Of a DNA stretch of 64,000 nt, positions 18,816-28,517 are shown one piece after another (position 1 is the first letter of the stretch; each line of letters starts with the position of its first letter). Origin of the DNA: Bacteroides fragilis NCTC 9343 (GTDB lineage Bacteria > Bacteroidota > Bacteroidia > Bacteroidales > Bacteroidaceae). A model generated the notes under the pieces. It searched no databases and was not told the DNA's origin. It was given only the letters and a program-made list of their open reading frames with translations. Location of the stretch: NCBI RefSeq assembly GCF_000025985.1, contig NC_003228.3, positions 1,550,001 to 1,614,000 on the forward strand, read 5' to 3'. The translations under genes were made by a program, and so were the position numbers.

Positions 18816-19826
18816 ATGGATGAAACAAAACTACTGAACTATCTGAAAGGAGAATCAGATGCCGAAGAGTGTCTGGAAGTGGAGGCATGGTATCATGCTT
18901 CTGCAGAACACAAAAAACAACTGGACCAACTTTATTATATGCTTTTTGTCGGTGAACGTAAGGTGGCAATGGATGGTGTGGACACCGAAAATTCACTAAG
19001 CGTTTTGAAGGACCGGATAAAGCACAAAGAGTCAGAGAAAAAATCAGTGCATAGAATACATGTATCAAAATGGAAACGTTACGCGATGCCTTTGGCAGCT
19101 TTCCTGTGCGGTCTGTTGGTGTCTGTCGGTGCCCTATACTGGATTTCCTCCGGAAAGTCGGCAGGATATATTTTTGCTACCGAATCAGGGCAGCGGGCAC
19201 AGGCAGTTTTACCGGATGGAACGAAAGTATGGTTGAATGCTTCAACACAGATCGTCTATAAGCCTTCTTTCTGGAAGCGGGAAAGACAGGTCGACTTGAG
19301 TGGTGAGGCTTATTTTGAGGTATCACGTAATAAGACAAAACCCTTTGTTGTTAATAGTAATGATGTCAGGACTTGCGTGCTCGGTACAAAATTCAATGTC
19401 CGGGCACGTCCGTCCGAAGAAAAGGTGGTGACCACTTTATTGAAGGGATCAGTAAAAGTCCAATTGCCGGGGCAGTCTGAAGAGGAAGGTATTTTGTTGA
19501 AGCCGGGACAGATGCTGAGTGTGGATACCCGTACGATGCAACCCATGCTTACAGAAGCCAACCGTCCGGGAGATGTATTGCTATGGATTAACGGAAAACT
19601 GAAATTCGAACAGGCCACACTTCAGGAAATAGTGCAGTGTCTTGAAAAACATTTTGATGTTCATTTCATTATTTCGGATGCACAACTGCAAAAAGACCGT
19701 TTTACCTGTACTTTTAGTACGGACGATGATATAAGACAAATTCTTTCTATACTCGCTCTTACCAAACGTTTCGATTATAAATGTGAGGATAACAATATAA
19801 TATTGACTCCTAAGACGAATAGATAA
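18816..19826 (+). CDS. FecR-family anti-sigma factor
   Basis: This 336-residue inner-membrane anti-sigma factor runs from the ATG at 18816. A GTG at 18780 would add 12 residues and I consider it less likely. The cytoplasmic N-terminal part (LLNYLKGESDAEECLEVEAW) binds sigma. One transmembrane helix follows (about residues 87-108, AFLCGLLVSVGALYWI). The periplasmic FecR domain includes LPDGTKVWLNASTQIVY and DLSGEAYFEVSRN, and a DUF4974 domain lies at the C-terminus (LEKHFDVHFIISD). It should relay the state of the SusC STN domain to the divergent sigma factor. A -7-like TAACTTTG lies at 18746-18753 without a -33 match. Confidence 0.9.
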   Translation: MDETKLLNYLKGESDAEECLEVEAWYHASAEHKKQLDQLYYMLFVGERKVAMDGVDTENSLSVLKDRIKHKESEKKSVHRIHVSKWKRYAMPLAAFLCGLLVSVGALYWISSGKSAGYIFATESGQRAQAVLPDGTKVWLNASTQIVYKPSFWKRERQVDLSGEAYFEVSRNKTKPFVVNSNDVRTCVLGTKFNVRARPSEEKVVTTLLKGSVKVQLPGQSEEEGILLKPGQMLSVDTRTMQPMLTEANRPGDVLLWINGKLKFEQATLQEIVQCLEKHFDVHFIISDAQLQKDRFTCTFSTDDDIRQILSILALTKRFDYKCEDNNIILTPKTNR

Positions 19827-19858
19827 CAAAAATATTTTATAACCTAAATCACGAAGAG

Positions 19859-19894
19859 GGGGCTGTTTCTGTAAAGAAATAGTTCCCTTTTTTT
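19859..19894 (+). terminator. Rho-independent terminator after the anti-sigma gene
   Basis: A 12-bp stem (19859-19870 with 19875-19886, three G-U pairs) closes a GTAA loop and is followed by a run of seven T residues. It separates the anti-sigma transcript from the SusC leader, so the SusC operon needs its own promoter. Confidence 0.85.
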
Positions 19895-20136
19895 ATCTTC
19901 TGATCTGTATTCTTATTCTTTTTTTATTCTTTTTTCGAAAAAATCCGCTTCTTGATTTAGTATGTTTATAAGTTGAAATGTACTATTAACAGAAAAGAGA
20001 TATAGTTAACCTAAAAATCTGTAGTGATGAATAATGACCCTTAATTTAAAACCAACCTTAACATGTATTAGCGATCCTTTATGCTAAACCTTTCAATTTT
20101 ACCTAAAAACATTTTCTAATTAAAAAAAAGAACAAG
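19895..20136. promoter_or_regulatory. Leader of the SusC operon, presumed ECF-sigma promoter region
   Basis: The gene-free interval between anti-sigma and SusC genes is 310 bp in all, and its first part holds the terminator. This remaining AT-rich 242 bp contains no TTTG at all on the + strand, so no primary-type -33 or -7 box can be drawn. This fits control by the adjacent ECF sigma factor. In B. fragilis the don locus is reported to be repressed by a cis-antisense small RNA; I could not place its promoter here with confidence. Confidence 0.5.
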
Positions 20137-23100
20137 ATGAAGAAATCAGTGAAACACAAGTTTCAGTACTTGCTATTTTTTCTATTGTCGATGCCTGCTT
20201 TTATCTTTGCTTCAGCGCAAGATATACGGGTGAATATCGACTTTACCAAAGCCTCTTTGGGCAGTGTCCTGAATGAAATAGGACGTCAAACCTCATTATC
20301 TATTGTGTATAACACCGGGGATGTTAACCCCACTCAACCTGTTTCTATCAAGGCTTCTAACGAAAATATCACGACGGTCATGAACCGTCTGCTTCGTGGG
20401 ACGGGACTTTCCTATTCTATTATGAACAAACATCTTATTCTTTCGACCACTGATAAGAACCATTCGATTCAACAGGAGAAAGTTACGGTTACAGGAAATA
20501 TTTCGGATGCCAAAGGCGAACCACTGATCGGAGTGAGTATTCTGGTGAAAGGAACATCGAACGGGACCATTACCGATATGAACGGGCACTTCTCCTTGCC
20601 GGTTGCGAAAGGAGATGTTATTGAGATCTCCTATATCGGTTATGCTCCGCAGGCCATTACGGTGACAGACTCCAAGCCTTTGAAGATTGTTATGAAAGAA
20701 GACGCAGAAGTGCTTGACGAAGTGGTAGTGACTGCCTTAGGTATCAAGCGGGCGCAAAAGGCGTTGAGTTACAACGTACAGCAAGTAGGTGGTGATGCTA
20801 TCAATACAGTGAAGGATGCCAATTTTATCAACTCTTTGCAAGGTAAAGTTGCCGGAGTAACAATCAATAACTCAGCCGGTGGAGTTGGTTCTGCTTCGAG
20901 AGTCGTGATGCGCGGTACCAAGTCCATTACGAAAGATAATAATGCTCTTTATGTAATTGACGGTATTCCGATGTTCAATGTAAGCTTTGGTAAGAGTGAA
21001 GGTTCTTTTGCCACCCAAAGCGGTTCGGACGGAGTAGCGGATCTTAACCCGGATGATATTGAAAGTATCAATATGCTGACCGGTCCTTCTGCGGCAGCTT
21101 TGTATGGTAATGCGGCTGCCAATGGAGTCGTATTGATCAATACCAAGAAAGGATCTGCCGAAAAGACAACTCTGACTGTCAGCAATAATACGATGTTCTC
21201 TGACGCATACATGATGCCGGAGATGCAAAACCGGTATGGAAACAATCCGGGAGAATTTGCAAGCTGGGGCAATAAAACCAAGCAAAGCTATGATCCTTCC
21301 CGTTTCTTTAATACCGGAGTGAATGTAATTAACGCTATTTCTTTTTCGACCGGAACAAAGAAAAACCAGACCTATGCGTCGGCTTCAACAACCAATGCGA
21401 CAGGTATTTTGCCTAATAACAGTTATAGCCGCTACAATTTCTCTATCCGGAATACGGCCACTTTCCTGAAAGATAGGCTGACTCTGGATGTAGGTGCCAG
21501 CTATATCATTCAGAATGACAAGAATATAACGGCACAGGGACAATACTTCAACCCGCTGCCGGCACTCTACCTCTTTCCCCGTAACGACAATTTTGAGGAG
21601 ATCCGTATGTTCGAACGATATAGCGAAAGCCGTGGAGTGAACGTACAGTTTTGGCCTTACGGACATCAGGGATTAAGTTTGCAAAATCCATATTGGATTA
21701 TGAAACGCATGAACCGCAAGACAGAAAAGAAGCGCTACATGATTAATGCAAGCTTAACTTATAAGCTCACGGATTGGCTCAATGTAGCCGGACGTGTCAA
21801 GGTGGATAATTCCGATATTCGCATGACTCAGGAACGTTATGCATCTACTCTGACTACCTTTGCCGGTGCCAATGGTTTCTATTCCGATCAAAATCGTACG
21901 GACCGCAATACGTATGCCGATATGATGGTAAACATTGATAAGAGAATAGGGGACTTCTCGCTGAATGCCAATATCGGTGCGTCTATCAAGGATTTGGTTT
22001 ACGAACAAATGGGGAATGAAGGTGATTTGGCAGGGATACCTAACTTCTTTACAGTGAGAAACATCAATTATGAAAGCAATTATAAACCTAAACAGTTCGG
22101 ATATCATGACCAATCTCAGGGTGTATTTGCCAATATAGAATTGGGATGGCGGAGCATGGCATATCTGACCCTGACCGGACGAAATGACTGGGAGTCCCAA
22201 CTTGCATTTACCAAGCATTCTTCATTCTTTTATCCTTCCATCGGAGGTTCTGTCGTTTTATCCGAGATGTTCCGGTTGCCCGAGTTTATTTCTTATGCAA
22301 AGCTACGTGGCTCATACAGTTCTGTGGCTTCATCTTTTGAACGTTATTTATCGAATCCGGGTTTTGAGTTCAATGAACAATCCCATCAGTGGGGATCTTC
22401 AACCACTCTGCCTGCCACCAACTTGAAGCCGGAAGATACCCGTTCGTGGGAGATCGGTTTGAATGCCAGACTGTGGAATCATTTCAGTATAGATGCTACT
22501 TACTATCATTCGAATACCTATAACCAGACCTTTAATATCACTTTGGCATCGTCGAGTGGTTATTCTTCGGCCATTGTACAAACGGGTAATATTCAGAACT
22601 ACGGTTTGGAGTTGGCGTTAGGATACAATAATACATGGGGAGACTTTAGCTGGAACAGTAGTCTGACTTATACGATGAATCGTAATAAAGTGAAACGTCT
22701 TGCCAGCGGTGCTACGAATCCGATAACCGGTGAAATTATCGATATGCCCGAACTGCGTATGGCTGTGCTGGGTGCCGACGGATATGGCCCCAGAGTTATA
22801 TTGAGAGAGGGCGGAACAATGGGAGACCTCTATGTGGATAAAGGGTTGCGTACAGACGGTAACGGTAATATCTGGGTAGATTCTCAGACAGGCAAAGTTG
22901 GAGTGCAGGATTATGCCGAACCGAAGAAAATTGGTACGATGAATCCTGATTTCAACATGGGATTCAGCAATACATTCTCTTATAAGGGCATCAATCTGGG
23001 AGTGGTTCTGACTGCTCGTGTCGGTGGATTGTGCGTCTCGAACACTCAGGGTATACTTGATTATTATGGTGTGTCCAAAGCTACAGCCGACGCTCGCGAT

Positions 23101-23442
23101 GCCGGAGGAGTGTGGATCAATAACGGATTTGTAGATGCCAAATCTTATTATCAGACCATCGGTGGTTCTACCGGAGGGTTGGGACAGTACTATACTTATA
23201 GTGCAACGAACATACGATTGTCCGAACTGAACCTAAGCTACACGTTACCTCGTAAATGGTTTAATAATAAAGTAGGCATAACGGCAGGTATCGTAGGGAA
23301 GAATCTTTGGATGATTTATTGTAAAGCACCGTTCGATCCCGAAATGACACCTTCCACTACCAGTAACTTCTATCAGGGAGTAGATTACTTTATGCAACCG
23401 AGTACACGTAATATTGGCTTCAATGTCAAATTTCAATTTTAA
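20137..23442 (+). CDS. donA: SusC-type TonB-dependent outer-membrane transporter with STN domain (DonA-like)
   Basis: This 1101-residue SusC/RagA transporter imports oligosaccharides across the outer membrane with TonB energy. After the signal peptide come an STN signalling domain (about residues 30-110, INIDFTKASLGSVLNEIG-like pattern), a carboxypeptidase-regulatory-like domain (about 115-195, VSILVKGTSNGTITDMNG), a plug with the SusC signature LDEVVVTALGIKR and GSASRVVMRGT, and a C-terminal barrel ending in NVKFQF. The STN domain fits control by the neighbouring FecR/ECF sigma pair. It is followed 12 nt later by the SusD gene. The order SusC, SusD, GH18, two lipoproteins matches what I know of the B. 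fragilis don operon; that name is by recognition of layout, not alignment. Confidence 0.9.
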   Translation: MKKSVKHKFQYLLFFLLSMPAFIFASAQDIRVNIDFTKASLGSVLNEIGRQTSLSIVYNTGDVNPTQPVSIKASNENITTVMNRLLRGTGLSYSIMNKHLILSTTDKNHSIQQEKVTVTGNISDAKGEPLIGVSILVKGTSNGTITDMNGHFSLPVAKGDVIEISYIGYAPQAITVTDSKPLKIVMKEDAEVLDEVVVTALGIKRAQKALSYNVQQVGGDAINTVKDANFINSLQGKVAGVTINNSAGGVGSASRVVMRGTKSITKDNNALYVIDGIPMFNVSFGKSEGSFATQSGSDGVADLNPDDIESINMLTGPSAAALYGNAAANGVVLINTKKGSAEKTTLTVSNNTMFSDAYMMPEMQNRYGNNPGEFASWGNKTKQSYDPSRFFNTGVNVINAISFSTGTKKNQTYASASTTNATGILPNNSYSRYNFSIRNTATFLKDRLTLDVGASYIIQNDKNITAQGQYFNPLPALYLFPRNDNFEEIRMFERYSESRGVNVQFWPYGHQGLSLQNPYWIMKRMNRKTEKKRYMINASLTYKLTDWLNVAGRVKVDNSDIRMTQERYASTLTTFAGANGFYSDQNRTDRNTYADMMVNIDKRIGDFSLNANIGASIKDLVYEQMGNEGDLAGIPNFFTVRNINYESNYKPKQFGYHDQSQGVFANIELGWRSMAYLTLTGRNDWESQLAFTKHSSFFYPSIGGSVVLSEMFRLPEFISYAKLRGSYSSVASSFERYLSNPGFEFNEQSHQWGSSTTLPATNLKPEDTRSWEIGLNARLWNHFSIDATYYHSNTYNQTFNITLASSSGYSSAIVQTGNIQNYGLELALGYNNTWGDFSWNSSLTYTMNRNKVKRLASGATNPITGEIIDMPELRMAVLGADGYGPRVILREGGTMGDLYVDKGLRTDGNGNIWVDSQTGKVGVQDYAEPKKIGTMNPDFNMGFSNTFSYKGINLGVVLTARVGGLCVSNTQGILDYYGVSKATADARDAGGVWINNGFVDAKSYYQTIGGSTGGLGQYYTYSATNIRLSELNLSYTLPRKWFNNKVGITAGIVGKNLWMIYCKAPFDPEMTPSTTSNFYQGVDYFMQPSTRNIGFNVKFQF

Positions 23443-23454
23443 AACCAGTCGATC

Positions 23455-24999
23455 ATGAAAAAGAAAATATTAAATATAGTTTTGGCCGCAGCTGTCACAC
23501 CTTTCCTGTGCTGCTGTACCGATAATTTTGAGGAGTATAATACCAATCCCTATGAACCCCATTCACTCAATCCGCCCATGCTGTTTGCAACCATGATTAC
23601 TACCGGAATCAATGTACAGCAGAATGACAATCAGATGATCGATCAAATGGTAGCCGGACCTTTCAGTGGTTATCTTACGATGGCCAACTCATGGGGTGGG
23701 TCCAACTTCAATACTTTTAATCAGACGGAATCCTGGAATCAGATTCCTTTCAACACACCCTTTGAAAAATTCTATTCCAATTACTTCAAGTTGGAGACTG
23801 CGACAGGTGGAAAAGGCCACTATTGGGCGATGGCAAAACTCCTTCGTGTGAATACAATGTTGCGTGTAACCGATTGTTACGGTCCCATTCCCTACAGCCA
23901 GGTGGCCAATGGTAAAACGGCTGTTGCCTACGATAGCCAGGAAGATGTGTATAAACATATGTTTGAAGATCTGGATTATGCAATACAGATGTTGGGTGAA
24001 TTTGTAGATGAAGTGGGGGGACTGAAACCGTTGGAGGGTTATGATCCGGTCTATAATGGTGATTATAATAAATGGATGCGTTTTGCTAATTCACTTAAAC
24101 TGCGTTTGGCTGTCCGCATCAGTAATGTGTCCCCCGAACTTGCCCGTACGAAAGCCGAAGAAGCGGTAAAGAGCACCCGCGGACTGATAGATACGAACGA
24201 TAATAACGCGTATGTCGGTGTAGGTGCCGAGCCCAATCCTCTTTGGCTGGTGGCCTCCAGTTGGGGAGAGATCCGTATCAATGCCACTATAGCCAGTTAT
24301 ATGAAAGGATATTCCGATCCTCGCAGTGCAGTCTATTTCACCACCTCCAAGTTGGGAGGCGATAGCCCGTATATGGGTATGCGGTCAGGGTTGGAAGGAG
24401 TGAAGCCGGCAACTTATTCGGGATATTCCATGCCCAATTACGAACAGAAAGACGACATGTTGATGTTTTGTGCGGCTGAAACCGCCTTTTTGCGTGCTGA
24501 AGGCGCCCTGCGTGGTTGGGATATGGGAGGTAGTGCCCGTGACTTCTACGAGCAAGGCGTTAAGCTATCATTCGACCAACGGAAAGTGAGCGGGGCAGAC
24601 GAATATCTGGCCAATGCAGTGGCTGTGCCTGAACCTTTTGTCGATCCGGTAAACCCGGCTAAATGTAATTATACACCGAAAACCAAGATCACGATTGCCT
24701 GGAACGAAGGTGCTTCGACGGAAGAGAAACTGGAGCGGATCATTACTCAGAAATGGATTGCTAACTTCCCTCTGGGCTTTGAGGGTTGGGCCGACTATCG
24801 GCGCACAGGTTATCCGGAAGTGTTTCCATCTGTCAGCAATTTGAGTAATGGAGTGATCGACACCAATCGGCAATTGCGGCGTTTACCTTTTCCTTTGTCC
24901 GAAAAACAGGGAAATTCAGCCAATGTTTCGGCTGCCGTTTCAATGTTGGGTGGTCCGGATACCGGAGCTACCGATCTTTGGTGGGCTAAAAAGAATTGA
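23455..24999 (+). CDS. donB: SusD/RagB-family glycan-binding lipoprotein (DonB-like)
   Basis: This 514-residue surface lipoprotein is the partner lid of the SusC transporter. The signal peptide ends in a cysteine-rich lipobox (FLCCCTDNF). The N-terminal FEEYNTNPY segment and the middle TDCYGPIPYSQ are typical of the SusD-like_2 subgroup, which is helical with TPR-like repeats. The C-terminal region carries QKWIANFPLGFEGWADYRRT, the usual end of this family. The gene lies 12 nt after SusC and 27 nt before the GH18 gene, within one operon. Its ligand is expected to be the N-glycan released by the GH18 enzyme. Confidence 0.92.
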   Translation: MKKKILNIVLAAAVTPFLCCCTDNFEEYNTNPYEPHSLNPPMLFATMITTGINVQQNDNQMIDQMVAGPFSGYLTMANSWGGSNFNTFNQTESWNQIPFNTPFEKFYSNYFKLETATGGKGHYWAMAKLLRVNTMLRVTDCYGPIPYSQVANGKTAVAYDSQEDVYKHMFEDLDYAIQMLGEFVDEVGGLKPLEGYDPVYNGDYNKWMRFANSLKLRLAVRISNVSPELARTKAEEAVKSTRGLIDTNDNNAYVGVGAEPNPLWLVASSWGEIRINATIASYMKGYSDPRSAVYFTTSKLGGDSPYMGMRSGLEGVKPATYSGYSMPNYEQKDDMLMFCAAETAFLRAEGALRGWDMGGSARDFYEQGVKLSFDQRKVSGADEYLANAVAVPEPFVDPVNPAKCNYTPKTKITIAWNEGASTEEKLERIITQKWIANFPLGFEGWADYRRTGYPEVFPSVSNLSNGVIDTNRQLRRLPFPLSEKQGNSANVSAAVSMLGGPDTGATDLWWAKKN

Positions 25000-25026
25000 T
25001 GTTTAAGCTAATAAAGAGAAAAGAAA

Positions 25027-26079
25027 ATGAAAAAGAGATATTTAAATATAGTAGTTTTTGCATTGTTCGTCAGCATGCTTTGGGGTTGCAGTGACTGGAC
25101 CAAACCTGAAGCGGAAGACTTTTTTGAAATGCCGGGAAATGATTATTACGAGAATCTGAGAGCATATAAACGTTCGGAGCATTCGGTTGCATTCGGTTGG
25201 TTTGGAGGCTGGACGGGTGTCGGGGCTTCGATGGTGGGCAGTCTGATGGGGCTTCCCGATAGTGTGGACTTCGTTTCGATTTGGGGTAACTGGAAAAATC
25301 TTGATGAGGCCCGGATGTTGGACAAAAAGAAGGTGAAAGAACAGAAGGGTACACGCGCCTTAATGTGTTTTATCGTGGCTAATGTAGGCGATCAGTTGAC
25401 TCCGGAAGAGCATAAAGAGAATTATAAGGAGTACTGGGGCTGGAAGGATGGTGATCAGGAAGCTATCGACGGTGCCATCAGAAAATATGCGAATGCTATT
25501 TGTGACTCCATTGATAAGTATGGATACGATGGTTTCGACATCGATTATGAACCTAATTATGGTTCTCCCGGAAACTTGGCAAGTTATCCCGAGAATATGC
25601 TCACTTTCGTGAAAGCACTGGGAGAAAGAATCGGACCTAAATCAGGTACGGGACGGTTACTTGTGATTGATGGCGAGCCTCAAAGTATTCATCCGGAAAC
25701 CGGGCCTTACTTTGACTATTTCATTGTGCAGGCATACTCTAACCTTGCGGGTAATTCCGATGCTAATCTTGACAGACGTCTGGCTGGTACGATTGCCAAC
25801 TTTAAAGGAATACTTCCTCCGGAGAAAGTGGCTAATATGTACATCGTTACGGAGAATTTCGAATCTTATGCTCCGACAGGAGGAGGTGATTATGTAGATC
25901 GTTACGGAAACAAAATGAGAGCACTTGCCGGCATGGCACGCTGGACTCCGACTATTGACGGAAAACAGGTACGGAAGGGTGGAGTAGGCACCTATCACAT
26001 GGAATATGACTATCCGGGCGACATCGAATATAAGTACCTGCGTGAAGCAATCAGAATAATGAATCCTGCTGTAAAATGA
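25027..26079 (+). CDS. donC: GH18 endo-beta-N-acetylglucosaminidase-like lipoprotein (DonC-like)
   Basis: This is a 350-residue lipoprotein (signal ending SMLWGCSDW) with a GH18 barrel. The catalytic motif DxxDxDxE is DGFDIDYE, with Asp168, Asp171, Asp173 and the acid Glu175. GH18 enzymes of this size next to SusCD cleave the chitobiose core of N-glycans, leaving one GlcNAc on the protein. In B. fragilis the don operon is reported to allow growth on glycoproteins such as transferrin, and DonC is its GH18 member. The next gene follows immediately, with an ATGA overlap at 26076-26079 that may aid its translation. Confidence 0.88.
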   Translation: MKKRYLNIVVFALFVSMLWGCSDWTKPEAEDFFEMPGNDYYENLRAYKRSEHSVAFGWFGGWTGVGASMVGSLMGLPDSVDFVSIWGNWKNLDEARMLDKKKVKEQKGTRALMCFIVANVGDQLTPEEHKENYKEYWGWKDGDQEAIDGAIRKYANAICDSIDKYGYDGFDIDYEPNYGSPGNLASYPENMLTFVKALGERIGPKSGTGRLLVIDGEPQSIHPETGPYFDYFIVQAYSNLAGNSDANLDRRLAGTIANFKGILPPEKVANMYIVTENFESYAPTGGGDYVDRYGNKMRALAGMARWTPTIDGKQVRKGGVGTYHMEYDYPGDIEYKYLREAIRIMNPAVK

Positions 26080-26096
26080 CTTTAAAGAATTTGATT

Positions 26097-27233
26097 ATGA
26101 AAAGAATAACAATAAAACAATATTTGCTTGCCTGTTTCGTTCTGCCGATGATCCTGGCAGGATGCAACAATGCCGATTACCAGGTTATCGACAATGCGAT
26201 TTATTTGAATGAAGCATCCGAGAATGGTTCGGCAAAGGTTACCGTTGATCCTGAAAATGTAACAACAACTACTCTGACCGTACGTGTGGGACAGCCTGTA
26301 ACCGAAAATGTGACTGCTGTCCTGACGGTAGATCCTTCTATTCTTAAAGAGTACAATGAAGCTAATGAAACTTCGTACGAAGTCCTTCCCGAGCAGTATT
26401 TTACTTATGACAAAGAGATAAAGATAGCGGCAGGCGATGTTAGCGCAATCCCCAGTGAGTTTAGAGTGAAACCTTATTCAAACGAAAACGGAGAATTGTA
26501 TGCTATTCCGGTATCTCTCACAGAAATTCAGGGACCGGTGTCCACAATCGGGCTTTCGTCGAAGTTTATCATTTTGCTGGATAAGCCGCTGATACAGTCT
26601 GTACCGTTTATGAATACGACCAATGCCGTGAAGCCCGCCAAGGACGAATTGTGGGGAGTGACAACCAATGAATGGTCACTCGAGGCTTGGGTACAGATGG
26701 ACGGATTCGATATTAATAATCAGGCTATATTTAATTCGGGCAGCAGCGACCACGAGGTTTATATCCGTTTCGGTGACGCTATGATCCCTTATAATTCATT
26801 ACAGGTGAAGACACTTGGAAGTCAGGTCAATACGGTGACTTTGTTTGAGAAGAATAAGTGGTATCATCTGGCCTTCGTTTATAATTCTTCCGGGTTATTG
26901 TCGATTTATATCAACGGAGTGCTCGACGTGACTCTGCAGACAAAGGGTGGCCCGGTTAGATTCGACAAGATGAACATGGTTTCGAGCGGTAGTTACTTCC
27001 GCAACAATTGTCAGATGGCCCAGGTGCGTCTTTGGAAGAGCGCAATCAGCCAGACGCAAATTCAGTCCAACATGTATTTTGCCGTGAAACCCGCCGATCC
27101 GAACCTGATAGGCTATTGGAAAATGGATGAAGGTAAAGGAAATGCCTTTGCCGACTGTACCGGACACGGATACGATTTGGTGGCAGGAGGAACTCTTGTC
27201 TGGAAAGAGCATGTTCGTTTTGATAAGCAATAA
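26097..27233 (+). CDS. Lipoprotein with DUF1735 and LamG-like domains
   Basis: This 378-residue lipoprotein starts at the ATG at 26097, which gives a compact signal with lipobox MILAGC. An ATG at 26076, overlapping the GH18 stop codon, would add seven residues and cannot be excluded. Residues about 25-160 fit DUF1735, a domain common in N-glycan and mucin loci of Bacteroides. Residues about 175-375 form a concanavalin-A/LamG-like jelly roll (NEWSLEAWVQMDG, KWYHLAFVYNSSG, LIGYWKMDEG). It should sit on the cell surface and bind the glycan or glycoprotein. By position it would be DonD. No catalytic motif is visible. Confidence 0.8.
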   Translation: MKRITIKQYLLACFVLPMILAGCNNADYQVIDNAIYLNEASENGSAKVTVDPENVTTTTLTVRVGQPVTENVTAVLTVDPSILKEYNEANETSYEVLPEQYFTYDKEIKIAAGDVSAIPSEFRVKPYSNENGELYAIPVSLTEIQGPVSTIGLSSKFIILLDKPLIQSVPFMNTTNAVKPAKDELWGVTTNEWSLEAWVQMDGFDINNQAIFNSGSSDHEVYIRFGDAMIPYNSLQVKTLGSQVNTVTLFEKNKWYHLAFVYNSSGLLSIYINGVLDVTLQTKGGPVRFDKMNMVSSGSYFRNNCQMAQVRLWKSAISQTQIQSNMYFAVKPADPNLIGYWKMDEGKGNAFADCTGHGYDLVAGGTLVWKEHVRFDKQ

Positions 27234-27255
27234 CTATGTAAAAAGAAGATAAGAT

Positions 27256-28269
27256 ATGAATAGACATTTGAATTTTGTGACCTTAATCTGCCTGATAACA
27301 GGCTTTGTATCGTTGGCTTCGTGCAGCAACGATGATGATGAAATGGACAAATATCAAAAGATATATATCAGAACGGGAGTTGCACCGGGGGCCGAAATGG
27401 GTGCTGCGGTAGTGGTGGATTGTGTGAGCAATTCCTCTACTGCCGACCGTTCTGATTTTGAAATACAATTGTGTGCCGTACAGCCGGTTACGCGGGATGT
27501 CACTGCCGCTTTGGGAGTAGATACGCTGAAAGTGGATACTTACAATTCTGCCAATAAGACGAAATGTAAGTTGTTGCCCCAAGATAATTATACCATTGAA
27601 ACAAGTGAAGTTGTCTTAAAAACGGGACAGACAGTGGCCGATTCATCTTTTCAGGTCGTTTTGAAGAATATAGAAAAGTTGACTAATCCTGACGGATATG
27701 TGCTTCCCGTGACGCTTAAAGGAGTTACGGGCATGGACGAACAGGCTGTCAGTACATCTATGAAGACGGTTTATATCCGGATTTATACCAGCGTGCTTTA
27801 TACCAGTTATACGAAACCCGGGAATTGGTCCGCTGTAGATCGAAGTGCGTGGAGTGTAAGTTGCAGTAATGTTTATGCCGATGATGATGCCAAATATGGT
27901 GCACATCTGGCTATTGACGGTGAGATAAATACTACTTGGTTTACATGGGGAGTGGCTAATGCCGGAGAGTGTTGGTGGAATACGGTACTGGACCGGCCTG
28001 TTACCTTAACCGGATTTTCGGTCACTAAACAGAGTGCCTACGGATCGGGTTATAACCTGAGAAGTGCTGAGATTAAGGTTCGGAAAGAGGGTGAAACCGA
28101 GTGGGTTACTTACCCGAGAGTCTTGACTTTCAGAAATTTTAAAGGGGCTGATCCGCAATATGCGGCCATCGAACCACCTATCCCGAATGTAAAGGAATTC
28201 AGAATAAACTGTCTGACTCCGGATAATTATACCGGGTTTGCTGAGATAAATTTATATGTGAAGCAATAG
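27256..28269 (+). CDS. Lipoprotein with DUF1735 and discoidin-like (F5/8 type C) domain
   Basis: This 337-residue lipoprotein has lipobox SLASCSNDDD. Residues about 35-180 fit DUF1735 (cadherin-like fold), including PVTRDVTAALGVDTLK. Residues about 185-337 look like an F5/8 type C (galactose-binding-like) domain: AHLAIDGEINTTWFTWG, then WWNTVLDRPVTLTGFSVT and a C-terminal FAEINLYVK strand. It is the last gene of the tight run (22 nt after the previous one) and would be DonE by position. A role as a surface glycan-binding protein is the likely job; there is no enzyme motif. Confidence 0.8.
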   Translation: MNRHLNFVTLICLITGFVSLASCSNDDDEMDKYQKIYIRTGVAPGAEMGAAVVVDCVSNSSTADRSDFEIQLCAVQPVTRDVTAALGVDTLKVDTYNSANKTKCKLLPQDNYTIETSEVVLKTGQTVADSSFQVVLKNIEKLTNPDGYVLPVTLKGVTGMDEQAVSTSMKTVYIRIYTSVLYTSYTKPGNWSAVDRSAWSVSCSNVYADDDAKYGAHLAIDGEINTTWFTWGVANAGECWWNTVLDRPVTLTGFSVTKQSAYGSGYNLRSAEIKVRKEGETEWVTYPRVLTFRNFKGADPQYAAIEPPIPNVKEFRINCLTPDNYTGFAEINLYVKQ

Positions 28270-28438
28270 AGGTGTTTAGATTGTAGATAAGGGGCGAGAG
28301 GCATCGGGGATGAAAGTCTTCGGTGCTTCTTTGCGTGTATTGTATTGATAAAGTTTAATAAAAAAAGGGTGATAGAGGTTAGTAGTTTTCCCGGGTGAGT
28401 TGTATTATTAAATAATGAAAGCAACTTCTTGTCGTAAT

Positions 28439-28471
28439 CTTGGGTTATGTTTTTAATATCCCCTATCTTTG
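28439..28471 (+). promoter_or_regulatory. Promoter of the MFS-GH130 operon
   Basis: TATCTTTG (28464-28471) is an exact -7 element, with CTTG (28439-28442) 21 bp upstream as a partial -33. This gives the MFS/GH130 pair its own primary-sigma promoter, separate from the SusC operon. Confidence 0.55.
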
Positions 28472-28517
28472 CTTACTGGAATTGTTAACCGATGGAATTA
28501 TTATAAAAAACTAACTG

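Noticed and set aside
20202..20209. TATCTTTG promoter box
   Set aside because: It lies inside the signal-peptide codons of the SusC gene and has no -33 partner; chance occurrence is likely.
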